64,000 bases of DNA from Osedax fenrisi (lineage: Eukaryota; Annelida; Polychaeta; Sabellida; Siboglinidae). The stretch covers positions 40,169,679-40,233,678 of the forward strand of contig OZ025243.1 of assembly GCA_964019155.1 (NCBI GenBank). Reading direction: 5' to 3'. Shown piece by piece: positions 1 to 12,338 of the stretch. The translations under genes and the position numbers were made by a program. The notes under the pieces are model-generated. The model made no database searches, was not told the DNA's origin, and saw only the letters and a list, made by a program, of their open reading frames with translations. The stretch's first letter is position 1. Every line of letters starts with the position of its first letter.

Positions 1-512
1 CAATTGAGTATAACACAATTTTTAGTTGTTACACTACTGTTTATATATATTATATGTTTATAGTTTTTACTGAAGCAACATATTTAATGACTGATGAGCC
101 ACCCGCGTAGCGCATGTCATATGTGGATACGAATGAATCCTGTATTTAAATAAATATAAAATAATAGTTATGACTAGTTACAATTATAATTTAGAAAATA
201 TATACTTAATTTATATTAATTTATATTAAAATATTAAAAAGATATATAATTTGAATACAAAATTATATAGGAATTAATATATATTAAAATATTAAAAAGT
301 ATATAATTATTATATTATTATTATTATATTTATAGTTAAATATTTACACTATTTACGTTTGCGGTATATATAAAGTATCGGTGACTTTCAATACGTAGTT
401 GATCTATTAAAAATAGGAATTTGAAACAAATGAATTAATATGTTTATTGGTATATATTTATTTTAATAATCTTGAATTAAAAATTAATATATACAATTTG
501 TATTTAAATTTT

Positions 513-561
<49 letters not shown>

Positions 562-788
562 AACAACTGATGTTATTCTGATTGTAGATAATCCTAAATT
601 CACAATAGTTGAATATATGGCTGTAGAATGATAAATAATAATCTCTTGATATACATTAATTGATAATAATGGGGGAGAGCGAATACGTTGATCATCGATG
701 ATTAAATAAGATAACACGGAGAGGGGTATGTGGCAATATTAAGGGCAGTTGTTTTAGTAGTCTGAAATTTTAGGTTATTGATTATTGA
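1..788. other. AT-rich non-coding DNA
   Basis: No coding region, RNA gene or recognisable transposon is visible up to the MITE. The only structured part is a (TA)n run at about 516-559. The predicted short reading frame over that run encodes only alternating Tyr and Ile from the microsatellite, so it is not a gene. Confidence 0.6.
516..559. repeat. (TA)n microsatellite
   Basis: An uninterrupted TA dinucleotide run of about 44 bp, one of more than 25 such runs in the window. Confidence 0.95.
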
Positions 789-928
789 TAGGGGCGCTGC
801 AACAGAGGGGATACGTCCCCCACTTTAAAATATAGGGGGACCTCCTATGTATTGGTCCCACCACTTTTACCACAACATTTATTTTGGTTGGTTGGTCCCC
901 TACATACAAAATCGTTCCATCGCCTCTA
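789..928. mobile_element. hAT-type MITE, copy 1
   Basis: A 140-bp element bounded by the inverted ends TAGGGGCGCTG (789-799) and CATCGCCTCTA (918-928). It is flanked by a perfect 8-bp direct repeat, ATTATTGA, at 781-788 and 929-936. An 8-bp target duplication with an AGGGGCG-type terminus is typical of hAT transposons. The element has no coding capacity and needs a transposase from elsewhere. A second, longer copy (63652-63803) shares the same internal order: a run of C or G, CACTTTAAAAT, CCTCCTATGT, CCACTTTTACC and GGTTGGTCCC. Confidence 0.85.
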
Positions 929-1117
929 ATTATTGACAATATCGTAATAGATCTAGAACGTAACATAAATTAATACCTATATGGAGAAATGAGATTATAT
1001 TACGTAGGTTAAACAAAAATGTTAGGATAGAAGTATTAACAATAGTTACAGTGCTATAGTTATAGTGCTATAGCATATGCTTATCAATATATCACTCTTG
1101 TACAATATACGAGTATA

Positions 1118-1159
<42 letters not shown>

Positions 1160-1962
1160 ACTATAGTTGTATTCGCAAACGTTAGGTATGGAATATATTG
1201 GGAATAACATCAATAATATGTTAAAAATATAGAGAGAAAAGTATGGAGACTAAGGAATGATCGCTGTGCAACTCCATAGGAGAGTATGATTCAGAAGAGT
1301 AATCGAAAATGTATAATGATGTAAACCTATTTTAATATTCGAAGTTAATCATGTTAGAGTATTGCCACTTATAATAATCACATCAAGTCTATATTTGAGG
1401 ATCAAACTATATACAGATAAAGTTAGAAGCATTTGTTGATGAAGGAGATACATCACACTATTTTTGAAGATTTATAGAAGAGATATTTCATTAGCGCGTA
1501 ATACGCGCCGCGTATTCTTCGAAATGCAATCCGAAGGACATAATGCACATTATATAGGGACATAAATCTAGTAATTCTATAAAAAAAATTATACATGTAA
1601 GACAAATAAGATAATTGAGATGATATATGGGGCGGTAATTGGATAGAGTATTGTAATTAGAGGATTTTAAAAGTGAGGGAAGATACTGACAGAGATGGAA
1701 TATAAATACTGTTATGAAATTAGGTATAAAGAATAACAGCACGTTTCCTATAGGAGAGATTAATAGTTTCAGTAGGAGAAAATAGTGTGAACTTGGTAAC
1801 AAGGACAGCTATATTTGAGATAGAGGGTGTAAAAAGACAAATATTACATAATCACATTTATGTTTAAATCTAAAGGCAATATATAAATGGCATTATAAAA
1901 ATTATCCGCTTTGTTCTATCTATAGATACTAGTATAGTATACTCTACTTTGATAATTGTGTA

Positions 1963-2045
<83 letters not shown>

Positions 2046-2341
2046 ATCAGATTGGCAATAGCCTGGATGAAAGAAAAAGCATGGCTTGTCGAGTCTTTCA
2101 CCCAATAGATTATAAGGAGAAAAATATATAATTATATTAACATAATGAAAATAAAATAAAGGATAGGATAACATTATAATTAATAAGATAATTACAAGTA
2201 TATTATTAATAGTTACACGAAACAATTAATACAAAATTAAATAAAAACAAAATTAAAATTAAAAAAAAAAAAAAAATATGTTGTTAAGTATCAATTTTAC
2301 ATGTAATTTATATTGGTGACACGCATATTGACAATGGCGTC
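929..2341. other. AT-rich non-coding DNA with (TA)n
   Basis: No gene was recognised. Two (TA)n runs lie at about 1122-1156 and 1965-2030; the second is followed by (AAT)n. Short minus-strand frames here are low in complexity and show no family motif. Confidence 0.5.
1965..2030. repeat. (TA)n microsatellite, about 66 bp
   Basis: A long pure TA run passing into AATAATAATAAT. It makes overlapping Tyr-Ile reading frames on the minus strand that should not be annotated as genes. Confidence 0.95.
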
Positions 2342-2748
2342 TCAACTTTCAAGGTGTGGGTTCGTCAAGTCATATGCCTTAAGGATCATACTTGCGCCAA
2401 GAGCATGAATACTGGCAACATTTACCGCCAACAAATGCACCTTTACTCCCAACTACATACCACTATCGATAATAATGCCACCAAATATAACACATCCAAA
2501 AATCTAAATAGAATTAATACATTTTGTTTTTATTTGATTTTTTTAAATAATTAAAAGTAAACAAATTTATAAAAAAAAACATCAACGATAAAATAATAAT
2601 AGTAAAAAACTCCTCATAATCTAAATCATCATTTCATAAAATTAAATTAAATTATAAGTTAAAAGGGTAATAACATAAATATAAAAGATATAGTATAAAA
2701 TAAAACTATAAAATAAATAATAAAATATAATATAAATAAAATATAAAG

Positions 2749-2784
<36 letters not shown>

Positions 2785-3069
2785 ATATTCTATATTGTTC
2801 AATTTGGCTCTGTTCTATTTCCTTTAATCTTTCATATTGTAGGGGAAAGTAACCTAATACGGACACTTTAGCAATAAATGGTATTAATATGTTATGACTC
2901 ATTATTTGTATACAAATTACAATGTATTAATATTTTATAATTATAGATATTATTGTGATTTTAAAATTTCATTTAATCTTTTAATTCCAATAGAACAGGG
3001 GTGTCCGTATTCGGTACCCATGTCCGAATACGGACACCCTGTGCTATAATACGGACACCCTATATACCA

Positions 3070-3196
3070 CTAGATATCAATTCTGATATCAATTTTGCTC
3101 CCAATCTTATGTCTAACTGTATTAAATCTATTAGACGCTTGATTGCTATGGCACAAAGAGTCTTTAAAATAAATTGAATTGAATTGAATTGAATAA
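3070..3196 (+). mobile_element. Short LINE 3' end with (GAATT)n tail nested in the DNA transposon
   Basis: This roughly 125-bp insert is missing from the second copy of the host transposon. There the equivalent sequence runs straight through ACTAGATAAACTA (about 9783-9795). The insert ends in a GAATT pentanucleotide run (3173-3196), preceded by AAAGAGTCTTTAAAATAAAT. A short 5'-truncated insert with a simple-repeat tail is the usual signature of a non-LTR retrotransposon. Too little remains to assign a clade. Confidence 0.55.
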
Positions 3197-3594
3197 ACTA
3201 TGTATTATAATTATAATATATTATGATATATTAATATATATATCAATATATCAATAATTATTGATGAATCAATCAGAAAAATTACAATTACATTATTTAT
3301 AATTAATTTTATGAATAATTTATTCTAATTTAATTAGTTAATAATAATTTATTTATTTTTATTATTTTTTTAATCAATAATACAATTTAGTATCTAATAA
3401 TAAAAAAATTAGATTTAGCTTTATTGTTGGTATTAATTTTATAAAAATTGTGATTTTTATGAAAATCACAAAAGTTCATACGCTGCGCGCTGATTGGTCA
3501 TAGGGTGTCATATCTTTATTAGGGGTCATATCTTTATTGGTGGTATTAATATTATAACCAAAGACGTTATATATTAATAGCTATGGCTTCGCCC

Positions 3595-3634
3595 CATAGA
3601 TATTGAGTGAGGAGACCTCACTCTAATGTCTATG
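3595..3634. repeat. Hairpin repeat flanked by CTTCGCCCC
   Basis: The sequence CATAGATATTGAGTGAGG is followed by a 4-nt gap and a near-perfect inverted copy ending TAATGTCTATG. CTTCGCCCC lies on both sides (about 3587 and 3636). A related hairpin occurs at 62756-62794. Confidence 0.7.
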
Positions 3635-4118
3635 CTTCGCCCCTTATATGTCATATGATTATAACGTACGCGATTTTTATGAATATCAGAATAGGTCATA
3701 CGCTGCGCGCTGATTGGTTATAGGGTTTCCGTATTAAAACATCTAGAGTGTCCGTATTAGGAACTTATATGACCTATAGATATATACTTATAACTTAATT
3801 AATATTTTATAAAAAATATAGAAATTAAAAATACAATTTTTAGAATGCTTTATTTTTTAATAATATATTGTTATATTTTATATCTATACATTTGTATAAT
3901 CTTAAGAAGGTTTTAAGTTAAATTTGTTTTCATAAATTTAAAAACGTAATAAAAAAATCAGTTTATTGGATATATTAGCAATATTTTGTATAATTTAAAA
4001 ATAAAAAATACTTTTTTAGACTATTTTTATAATTATGAATATTTTATTCATTAAACATTTTTTTGTAGGATTTATGGTTTCTGATATACCGAGAGTGTCC
4101 GTATTCGGTTACTTCCCC

Positions 4119-4600
4119 TACCTATTTTTATAAATCGTATCGATGAAATAGTTACATAATATGGATATACATAATATAGAATATGGGAGTGTCAAAGGTG
4201 AGTAATAGTTGAAATATTAGCAGAAAAATAGTTGAAGAATTTGTGATAGAGTGTTTTTTGGGATATTAGTCAGGATTGGAATACGCCTATTGGGCGTTTG
4301 ATATAGAGAGCTACATTTGTGAGCCAGAGAAAATGACGTATGTGATTTCAAGATAGGTTATTAATAACTCAATTAAGAACATTGAAGTAGTGTGTAAAAT
4401 TAGCTTTATATATGCATATAGAGGTAGATATACCCCTCATGAGGGGTTTATCTCCTCTATATAAAGGAAAGGATTATAATAATATTATCGTTCACATTTT
4501 CTAAATGTTAGTATCGGATTAACTATAGTTAATCTATAGATCAGATGAAAACTACGAGGAATTAGATTGTATAATATAACTAATTTATATATATATATAA
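4119..4600. other. AT-rich non-coding DNA
   Basis: No gene was seen. A short perfect palindrome, ACCCCTCATGAGGGGT, lies near 4433-4448. Confidence 0.5.
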
Positions 4601-4890
4601 CTGCCTGTGTGGCTCAGTTGGTAATGCGTCATACGTACAAGCAGTAAGACGCGGGTCCGAGCCTCGTCCGGACCATTAAAATGGGTCTTAAAATAATATT
4701 TAGAAGTGTTCTTATATAATTGTGTATATACAAATTATCGGCTCTCATGAAAACTATGTATGCATTAACATGAGAGCGGCTTCGAAAGGACATTAGAGTT
4801 ATATGGTTATAAGTCAAAACTTCATAAAAGTTTCTAGATGGGATGAAAGGACTCCACCAAATAAAAATAACAATAACAATAACACAATAA
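4601..4890 (+). mobile_element. tRNA-derived SINE, copy 1
   Basis: The head carries a pol III A-box-like TGTGGCTCAGTTGG (about 4607-4620) and a B-box-like GGGTCCGAGCC (about 4653-4663). A body follows (GGGTCTTAAAATA, ATGAGAGCGGCTTCGAA, GATGGGATGAAAGGACT) and then an A-rich tail with AATAAC repeats (4861-4885). The head resembles a tRNA, but the complete cloverleaf is not preserved, so I do not call a tRNA gene. It is non-autonomous and would depend on a LINE. Two more copies on the opposite strand share head, body and tail. Confidence 0.85.
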
Positions 4891-5210
4891 ATATATATTA
4901 TACACGAGAAAACAAATGGAAACCTCTTATAAAAAGGTATCGATATTTGGCTATCGATTATAGATTTACGAAAGTTTTGTGAATAATTTCTAGTCTCATT
5001 AAAAATGCAAGCTTGCTAGTAACTTTGTATTCCTAAGGTATGTATGTCAGATACAATGTCTATAGAGTTATACCTATAGGTTATACTTAGAATATATCGG
5101 ATACTATACATGCTACCGTAAACACTATTAATAAACACTATAGTGTTTAATGGTTACATAATATGTAAACTAATAACTCGTAATTACGAGTTAACTATGG
5201 TTAATATAAT

Positions 5211-5244
<34 letters not shown>

Positions 5245-5248
5245 TTTT

Positions 5249-5524
5249 CTATTTTTATTTGGTTGAGTCCTTTCATCCCATCCAGTAACTTAGATGAAGT
5301 TTTCACTTATAACCATATATATGGCTCTAATGTCCCTTCGAAGCCGCTCTCATGTTAACGCATCCATGGTTTTAACGAGAGCCGATCATTTATTTATACA
5401 CAATTATATAATATCACTTCTAAATAATATTTTAAGACCCATTTTATTAAATTAATTAAAGGTCCGGACGAGGCTCGGTGTCCTACTGCTTGTGTGTCTG
5501 ACGCCTTAGCCACTGAGCCACATA
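5249..5524 (-). mobile_element. tRNA-derived SINE, copy 2
   Basis: The reverse complement matches copy 1 from tail (5250, ATTTTTATTTGG) to tRNA-like head (TGGCTCAGTGGCTAAGGCGT, ending near 5523). Copies 1 and 2 form an inverted pair about 360 bp apart. The (TA)n at 5215-5241 directly abuts the tail. Confidence 0.85.
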
Positions 5525-5605
5525 TACATGTGTATACATGATATTTATTAAGTATATACTAAATTATATCTAGTTATAATTAATCGGAAATGAGATAACA
5601 AATAG

Positions 5606-5629
5606 AAAAAAATGTGTACACATTTTTTT
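5606..5629. repeat. Perfect 24-bp palindrome
   Basis: Seven A, then TGTGTACACA, then seven T: exactly self-complementary over 24 bp. It could form a hairpin or cruciform. No terminator function can be claimed. Confidence 0.85.
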
Positions 5630-5729
5630 ATTTGTTGTACGTACACAAAAAAAGATAACAATAAATTCGTATTTCATAAATACCTTTGTGTATACGCTGT
5701 ATAGATTTTGTATATAATATACGTTTAAA

Positions 5730-5734
<5 letters not shown>

Positions 5735-5783
<49 letters not shown>

Positions 5784-5978
5784 CATACATTAGTAGGAAT
5801 TACTTATTAGATATTATAGTTTACATATTCCAATATTGTAATTTAATGAACACTTATATTATTAAAATTATTAAAATTATTAATATTGAAATATATTGAA
5901 ATATATTTTGATAGATAACATTTTTTTAATATAAGTAATATAATTAATATAAGTACATAGATAATACAATATAGTAAA

Positions 5979-6016
<38 letters not shown>

Positions 6017-6049
6017 CTAAACATACAGCTATATATTGTATTGTATTCA

Positions 6050-6136
<87 letters not shown>

Positions 6137-6279
6137 TGTATATATTTAATATTATTTACTATATACTTTATAAATGGCATGAATTAATACGTACATAAAT
6201 AATAAATAGTAAACGTAATTACGGAATTACATGTTTACAAATATAATAGATACTAAAATAAGGTTATTTTTTATACACA

Positions 6280-6324
<45 letters not shown>

Positions 6325-6682
6325 TATAATACACTTGTCGTTTTTAAATGCACGCTATATATAGCCTTATCATCGTGGAACAATATGAACTTTACACATA
6401 CTGCATGTATTATTAGACGCCTCCGTCTATAAATAGATCACTATTATAAGTTATGTCTCGTCATTAATTATAAATAGGTTTTCGTTACGAGATAGGAGAT
6501 ATGTCAGCTTATTAGATAACGTTATGTGATATTGATTTAATACTGTTGTCTGCAAGAACATAGAACATATATGAATTAATAATATAATAGTTTTTCTTAT
6601 TCCCTGTAGTGTAGATTATCACTATTATCATTGCTATGTGTATAATTGAATATTTTACTTTCTCTTATACTATATAAACCAT

Positions 6683-6724
<42 letters not shown>
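5735..6724. repeat. Cluster of (TA)n microsatellites
   Basis: Pure or nearly pure TA runs lie at about 5735-5779, 5982-6013, 6054-6131 (about 78 bp), 6283-6320 and 6685-6725. They are separated by unique AT-rich sequence with no gene. Confidence 0.95.
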
Positions 6725-6725
<1 letters not shown>

Positions 6726-6728
<3 letters not shown>

Positions 6729-8572
6729 TATATATATTCATATACTTATTTGCATATACATATATATGTGTTAACTATGCTTAACATATATTAGTAATTT
6801 AATTAATGTATAACATATATTAAAGACAGGGATTGTAATGTATTTATCTGGTAACATATTATACATGTAGGTAATACTTACTAGGTATCCTATGTATTTC
6901 ATAATTCAATTTTAAATAATGTATGATACAAAGTATACGTCTACACCCAGTTATAAATTAAATCCATGTATATATATAATTATGTATCATTTAATTAATG
7001 GTAATACTAATTAGATATATATTGTTTTATTTATCTAGTAAATAATATATTAGGATTTATTTTAAATTCATTTATATTATTCATCATTATTATACATTCG
7101 AATAAAAGAGTATTCCCGACATTTAATTTGAAATATATGTTGATTATGTTAATATTTTAATAGTTAAAAATGTATATAAAAAACTATTAAATAAATATCT
7201 ATAAAAATATGAAATCATTGATATATAAAAACAATTGACTATATTTTTTTATTTTATTCTTTTTTACGATACTATTTATTATATCATTCAGTTTTTATTT
7301 TTTGTTTGTTTTTTTTAGCTATTCCATTTATAGTATGGCATTCAGAATTCAATTTATTACTGTTATTTTTTTTAATAATTTACATCAATTATTTGTAAAC
7401 TTGTCTTATTGGTACATATTTTTTTATTATTTACATAATATATTTTGTATTTTTTATATTTTAATTATTTATATTAACATTTTTCGGCATATTTCTAATA
7501 TATCGATAACTACTTTATTTTAATATCTTATTTTGTTGTTGATTTTAGCTATACATGATATAGAATACTGTGATTTCACTTTTATATAATACTGAATAAT
7601 ATTAACGATTTATTAGGCATTAACAAAGGCATAAAAAAGCATTAACATAAGGAAACTCAGGGGTACCTGCCGCTAGTATCAGAATATGCAATAGGTGTAA
7701 TGTATTCGATTTATATTTTGTTAATTATGTAATATTAAATAATTATATGTATGATGCATACGTACATTATTTGATTAAATGATTTAATTATATATGCATA
7801 CATGTGTGCAAACTCATACACATAAATAAGTATACATATATATAATCATATTTTTGTTAAAATTTGACAACAAATTATTTCGTAATAAATTAGAGTAATT
7901 AATTAATTATTAAAACAAAATTTACTTTATATTATAGACATTTTGATTATTTAAATATTGTATATAGAACTTGTTATCTTATTAATCACCATTTTAGCGT
8001 TAATTAAAACGACCACTACTCTGTTATCGGCCACTACCCAATTCCGCCCCTTTAAGTTTTTATTAACTTCTACATTATTTCATGCTTTACAACATGACAT
8101 AATACATCTGATTTATTATTATTTATTATATATATATATTAGTGTGTACGTTTGTGTGAATATCTAGACGCGGGGTACGTGTGTGTATTTGTGTGTGTGG
8201 GAGGGTGGGAGAGGGTGGGGGAGTATGTATATTTGTTTATACTATTAAATGAATTGTTATAAATTACCCAATTTTAGATTGCGTTTTTTTATTTTCTTAT
8301 CTTAAGCAATAAATTAAAAATACACGTGAGTTAAATAACAATGATAGTATACATACAAAAAATAATGTTAGTGTATTCTAATTATAGATATAGTATTTAA
8401 TCATATAAAATGTCTATATATATATCATACATATACACACACACATATATATGTGAATATCATCTATGAATTATTTTTAAATTATTATAGGTTGTAAAGA
8501 ATATTATCAAGCATTTTAAAAATATATACATATGCATTTGTATATACATGTATATATGATTAACAAATAAAC

Positions 8573-8613
<41 letters not shown>

Positions 8614-9340
8614 ATAATGAGGGTCGAAATATATGTTACAATAAGACACCACTCAATTATGATAGAGGAACGTTGTTAACCTATTTACTATTTACATTTT
8701 ATTTACAAATCAGAATAAAAAAACCATAGGTAAAGCCTACACTAAAGTAAGCCTACACTAAAACTGTTATAAAACATATATAGGAATTACAATATGGAAT
8801 AATATGTTAAATATTTTACAAACCTCCACGTGCCAAGGTCTAATCAAAATGAAATAATATTGTTAAATCTAATATAATTCAGATTATATTATTTCCACGC
8901 GACGGTTATGTAACACTAAATAAAAACACTAAATAAAAAACACAAAAATCAATATATATAAAATCAACATTTCTACTTTTAATTATTACATAAAGAAAAC
9001 AAAAATATAACCAATTAAAAATATATAATAAACTAAATAACATTAACTAAAAACACAAAAATCACTAGACGAAATTAACATTTATAATTATTACATAATA
9101 CACAAATAAATAAAATAACTAAAATAAAAATATATAATATAAACTTAATAACAACTATATATCCATATATAAGACGCTAGTCTGCTACATATATATATAT
9201 GAAAGTATAAAAGCTGGGTTAAATCAAAATTTTTAATATAAATCAACAAATATTAATTTATAAAGTGAATACTATTGATCTATAGATCAATGGTGTTAAT
9301 AATATTAAGTGAATATTAATGTCATATATGATATATAGGC
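6726..9340. other. AT-rich non-coding desert
   Basis: No coding exon, RNA gene or known transposon was recognised in 2.6 kb. The short plus-strand frames at 7302-7523 and 7958-8167 are Phe/Tyr/Ile-rich, as expected from AT-rich DNA, and show no motif. A (TA)n lies at 8578-8607 and a G-rich block at 8199-8221. Confidence 0.5.
8199..8221 (+). other. Potential G-quadruplex
   Basis: Five G-runs of three or more (GGGAGGGTGGGAGAGGGTGG and onward) with 1- to 3-nt loops meet the usual rule for a three-tetrad intramolecular quadruplex. It stands alone in AT-rich DNA, after a GT-rich tract (8179-8198). Confidence 0.7.
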
Positions 9341-9529
9341 AGTAATGGGCATGCTCGTCGATCACGATGATAGATCATTTATAATAGACTCGATCGTGAT
9401 CGTGATCGGCTTCAGATACAATACTTGAGATCGTTAACATTTGTATCGACGGAAAAAATATCATGATACTGATCGCGATCTCCGATCACAATACTGATAG
9501 TCTGATATCATGATAGCCAATCATAGATA

Positions 9530-10294
9530 GGGAAAAGTAACCTTATACGGAGATATTAACAATAAATGGTCTTAATATTTTATAACTCACTTTTGTATTC
9601 TAAAATTACAATTTATTAATAATTTATGAATATGGATATTATTGTGATTTTAAAATGTTATGTAATCTTTTTATTCAAAACATAACTGGGGTGTCCGTAT
9701 TCGGTACACATCTCCGAATACGGATACTCAGAGTTATAATACGGACACTCTATAGAGTATAAATATATATATATATATACACAACTAGATAAACTAAATA
9801 TTATTGATAAATTGCAATTACATTATTTATAATTAATTTTATGAATAATTTAATATAATTTAATTAGTTATTAATTTATTAATTTTTATTATTTTGTTTA
9901 TTAATACTACAAATTAAGTATCTACATAATAACATTTTTAGATTTAGCTTCATTGGTGTTATTAATATTATAACGCTCGCGACTTTTTATGAAAATCAGA
10001 ATAGTTTAAATACTGAGCGTTTATTGGTTATAGGGTGTCCGTATTAGGAACTTATATGACCTCTAGATATATGCTTATCACTTATTTAATAGTTGATAAC
10101 AAATATAGCAATTATGTATATAATGTTTAGAATGCTTCAGATTTTAATAATATATTGTTATGTTTTATATCGATATATTTGTATATTCTTGAGAAGGTTT
10201 TAGGTTGACATTTTTTTGTATAAATTAAAAACATAATACAAAAATCAGTTTATTGGATATATCAAAACTATTTTTTATATTTATCGAGTTTCAA
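9530..10294. mobile_element. TA-flanked inverted-repeat DNA transposon, copy 2 (right end lost)
   Basis: It starts GGGAAAAGTAACCTTATACG after TA (9528-9529) and is collinear with copy 1 through the internal hairpin (about 9689-9730), the ATTTATAATTAATTTTATGAATAATT stretch and CAGTTTATTGGATATATCA. It then stops at a (TA)n that abuts SINE copy 3, so about 150 bp and the right terminal repeat are missing. It lacks the nested LINE fragment of copy 1, which dates that insertion as later than the split. Confidence 0.75.
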
Positions 10295-10329
10295 TATATA
10301 TATATATATATATATATATAGATATTTTT

Positions 10330-10434
10330 TTATTTTTTGTTATTTTTATTTGGTGAATACAGAGTAATTTCATCCCATCCAGGAACTTAGATGAAGTTTT
10401 CACTTATAACCATATATAGTTATATTTATATTAA

Positions 10435-10528
<94 letters not shown>

Positions 10529-10737
10529 GGCTCTAATGTCCCTTCGAAGCCGCTCTCATGTTAAGGCATCCGTGGTTTTAACGAGAGCCTATCATTTATT
10601 TATACATAATTATATAATATCACTTCTAAAAAATATTTTAAGACCCATTTTATAAAATTAATTAATGGTCCGTATGAGACTCGAACCCGTGTCCTACTGC
10701 TTGTGTGTCTGATGGCTTAGCCACTGAGCCACACAGG

Positions 10738-10740
<3 letters not shown>
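10330..10740 (-). mobile_element. tRNA-derived SINE, copy 3, expanded by (TA)n
   Basis: The reverse complement starts CTGCCTGTGTGGCTCAGTGG (A box) and has GGGTTCGAGTCTC (B box), the shared body and the tail ATTTTTATTTGG. Within the body a pure (TA)n of about 90 bp (10435-10524) stands where copy 2 has only ATATATAT, making this copy about 135 bp longer. Another (TA)n (10741-10794) abuts the head. Confidence 0.85.
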
Positions 10741-10794
<54 letters not shown>

Positions 10795-10799
<5 letters not shown>

Positions 10800-12310
10800 T
10801 ATTGATTAGTAATATGTTTACTGCTTTATTAATTTTCATTAATTCATTAATTGGTATACTTTTTGAGTTATAACTATATTATATATTATTATTTATGAAC
10901 ATAATGGTTAATATATATGTATATTTAGTCTGTAGATTTGATCTCAACAAGTTTTTTACCTATCTCATTTTAAACATCACTAAATAAACAGGTCTAATAT
11001 TATGTTATGAAATACTTTTGATAACGATAATGATACTATATATCATAAGTTATGACTCACTAAGATGTGGAACAGGTGTAATTATTGAGCTATATATGTA
11101 ACCTTTAACCTTTAATGGCATACGTTTAACCTTGGCATATGTACATGTACATGTACAATATAGGGATTCAGTGGTTTACTAAATAGATTAGAACTTTTGA
11201 GATTGATACAAGAATGGCTAATTATTTGTACTTTTAAGATAATATTCTTATATATATATAAATAATGTATAACAGTATACTGTATGTATGCGCACATATA
11301 CTTACAGTATACTGTTATAATCATACGTATGATATGTATTATAAGTATAAGATAATGAAAAGTAAATATATTTTTAAAATATAATTATGAATAAAAAAAT
11401 AATATGCATATTACATGTGTAATAGTTGTTATAATAATTGTGTGCTATTTTATGTAATTATTTTGTATCCATGATATTTATATTATTAGTACAATACAAA
11501 GTTATTTAAAAAGTTATTTAATAATTGGTACTGTATGAATACTTTTAAATAAAACAGAACAGGGCCAAATAGTATAAGATGGAATATTAAATATATATTA
11601 GTATACATCATTTTGTAGAGTAGATAGAACAAAGTGGATAATCATTCGTAATTATTAGAATACTTTTTATCTAATATCCTTGGATTTAAACATCAATGTG
11701 CGTATGATATTTTCTATTATTATATTATTTTGAAAATAAAATAATATAACAATATGAATGGAACTATAACGATCGTGACGTCATTTGAAAGTTATAAACA
11801 AAAAGAAAAGAAAGAGTAGGACAACATGGACCAAATAGACTCTATGGTACTGCAGTAATCTAATACGTATATTGTAATGAAGAATACTGTTTATACATAG
11901 GATGTAATGCATTTTAATATATATATATACATATACTATATATACAAATAATATACACATCTATACTATATAACTATATACATTATTTTATATACCTATA
12001 TATATAGGAATATAGCTCTATATAAATTACTCACGAGTGCACAATGTGCACATTATGTTGTTGTATATATTTATAGGATTTAGAGAAAATATTATAACGC
12101 CGAATTAAATAAAAGCGTACATATCCAGTACTAAACAATACTGATATACTATACCATGGTTACATAACACACAATATATTCACACCTATCATCACCTTCA
12201 CACCCACGTATACGTATAGTTTTTACCTATAGGTAAAAAGATAGTATTATTAATTAGTTATATATTAATTATTAAAGCGTACGGCGTGCTCTATGCGCAT
12301 GCATGTATGA
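10795..12310. other. AT-rich non-coding DNA
   Basis: No gene was recognised. A 20-bp perfect palindrome, TTTTTACCTATAGGTAAAAA, lies at 12220-12239. Confidence 0.5.
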
Positions 12311-12338
12311 AGTAGTAATGCAACGTTGCATTACTACT
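12311..12338. repeat. Perfect 28-bp palindrome
   Basis: AGTAGTAATGCAAC and its exact reverse complement meet at the centre. An imperfect palindrome (about 12346-12373) follows at once and ends where the CAGGCCCGTAG element begins. Confidence 0.85.

Larger units (their letters stand above)
2842..4118. mobile_element. TA-flanked non-autonomous inverted-repeat DNA transposon, copy 1
   Basis: The left end GGGGAAAGTAACCTAATACG (from 2842) and the right end, read on the other strand, GGGGAAGTAACCGAATACGG (from 4118) form terminal inverted repeats of about 25 bp. Both ends are flanked by TA (2840-2841 and 4119-4120), as in Tc1/mariner-like insertions. The terminal motif recurs inside: at 2999-3014 and 3024-3039 it makes a perfect 16-bp inverted repeat with a 9-nt loop, and further copies lie near 3048 and 3750. 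The segment starting CATACGCTGCGCGCTGATTG is duplicated (about 3478 and 3695). There is no transposase frame. The superfamily is inferred from the TA target only. A truncated second copy lies at 9530-10294. Confidence 0.8.

Noticed and set aside
2335..2560. Possible short gene starting ATGGCGTCTCAACTTTC or ATGTGGGTTCGTC
   Set aside because: The first frame stops after about 24 codons, the second becomes AT-rich and featureless, and no splice or homology evidence supports either.
4601..4680. Possible functional tRNA gene
   Set aside because: A- and B-box-like motifs are present, but the cloverleaf is not preserved and the sequence continues into a shared SINE body in three copies.
9350..9510. 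GATCGTGATCG-rich region as an origin or operator
   Set aside because: The words are irregular. A start resembling CAGTAATGGGCA could be one end of a hAT element, but no matching second end was found.
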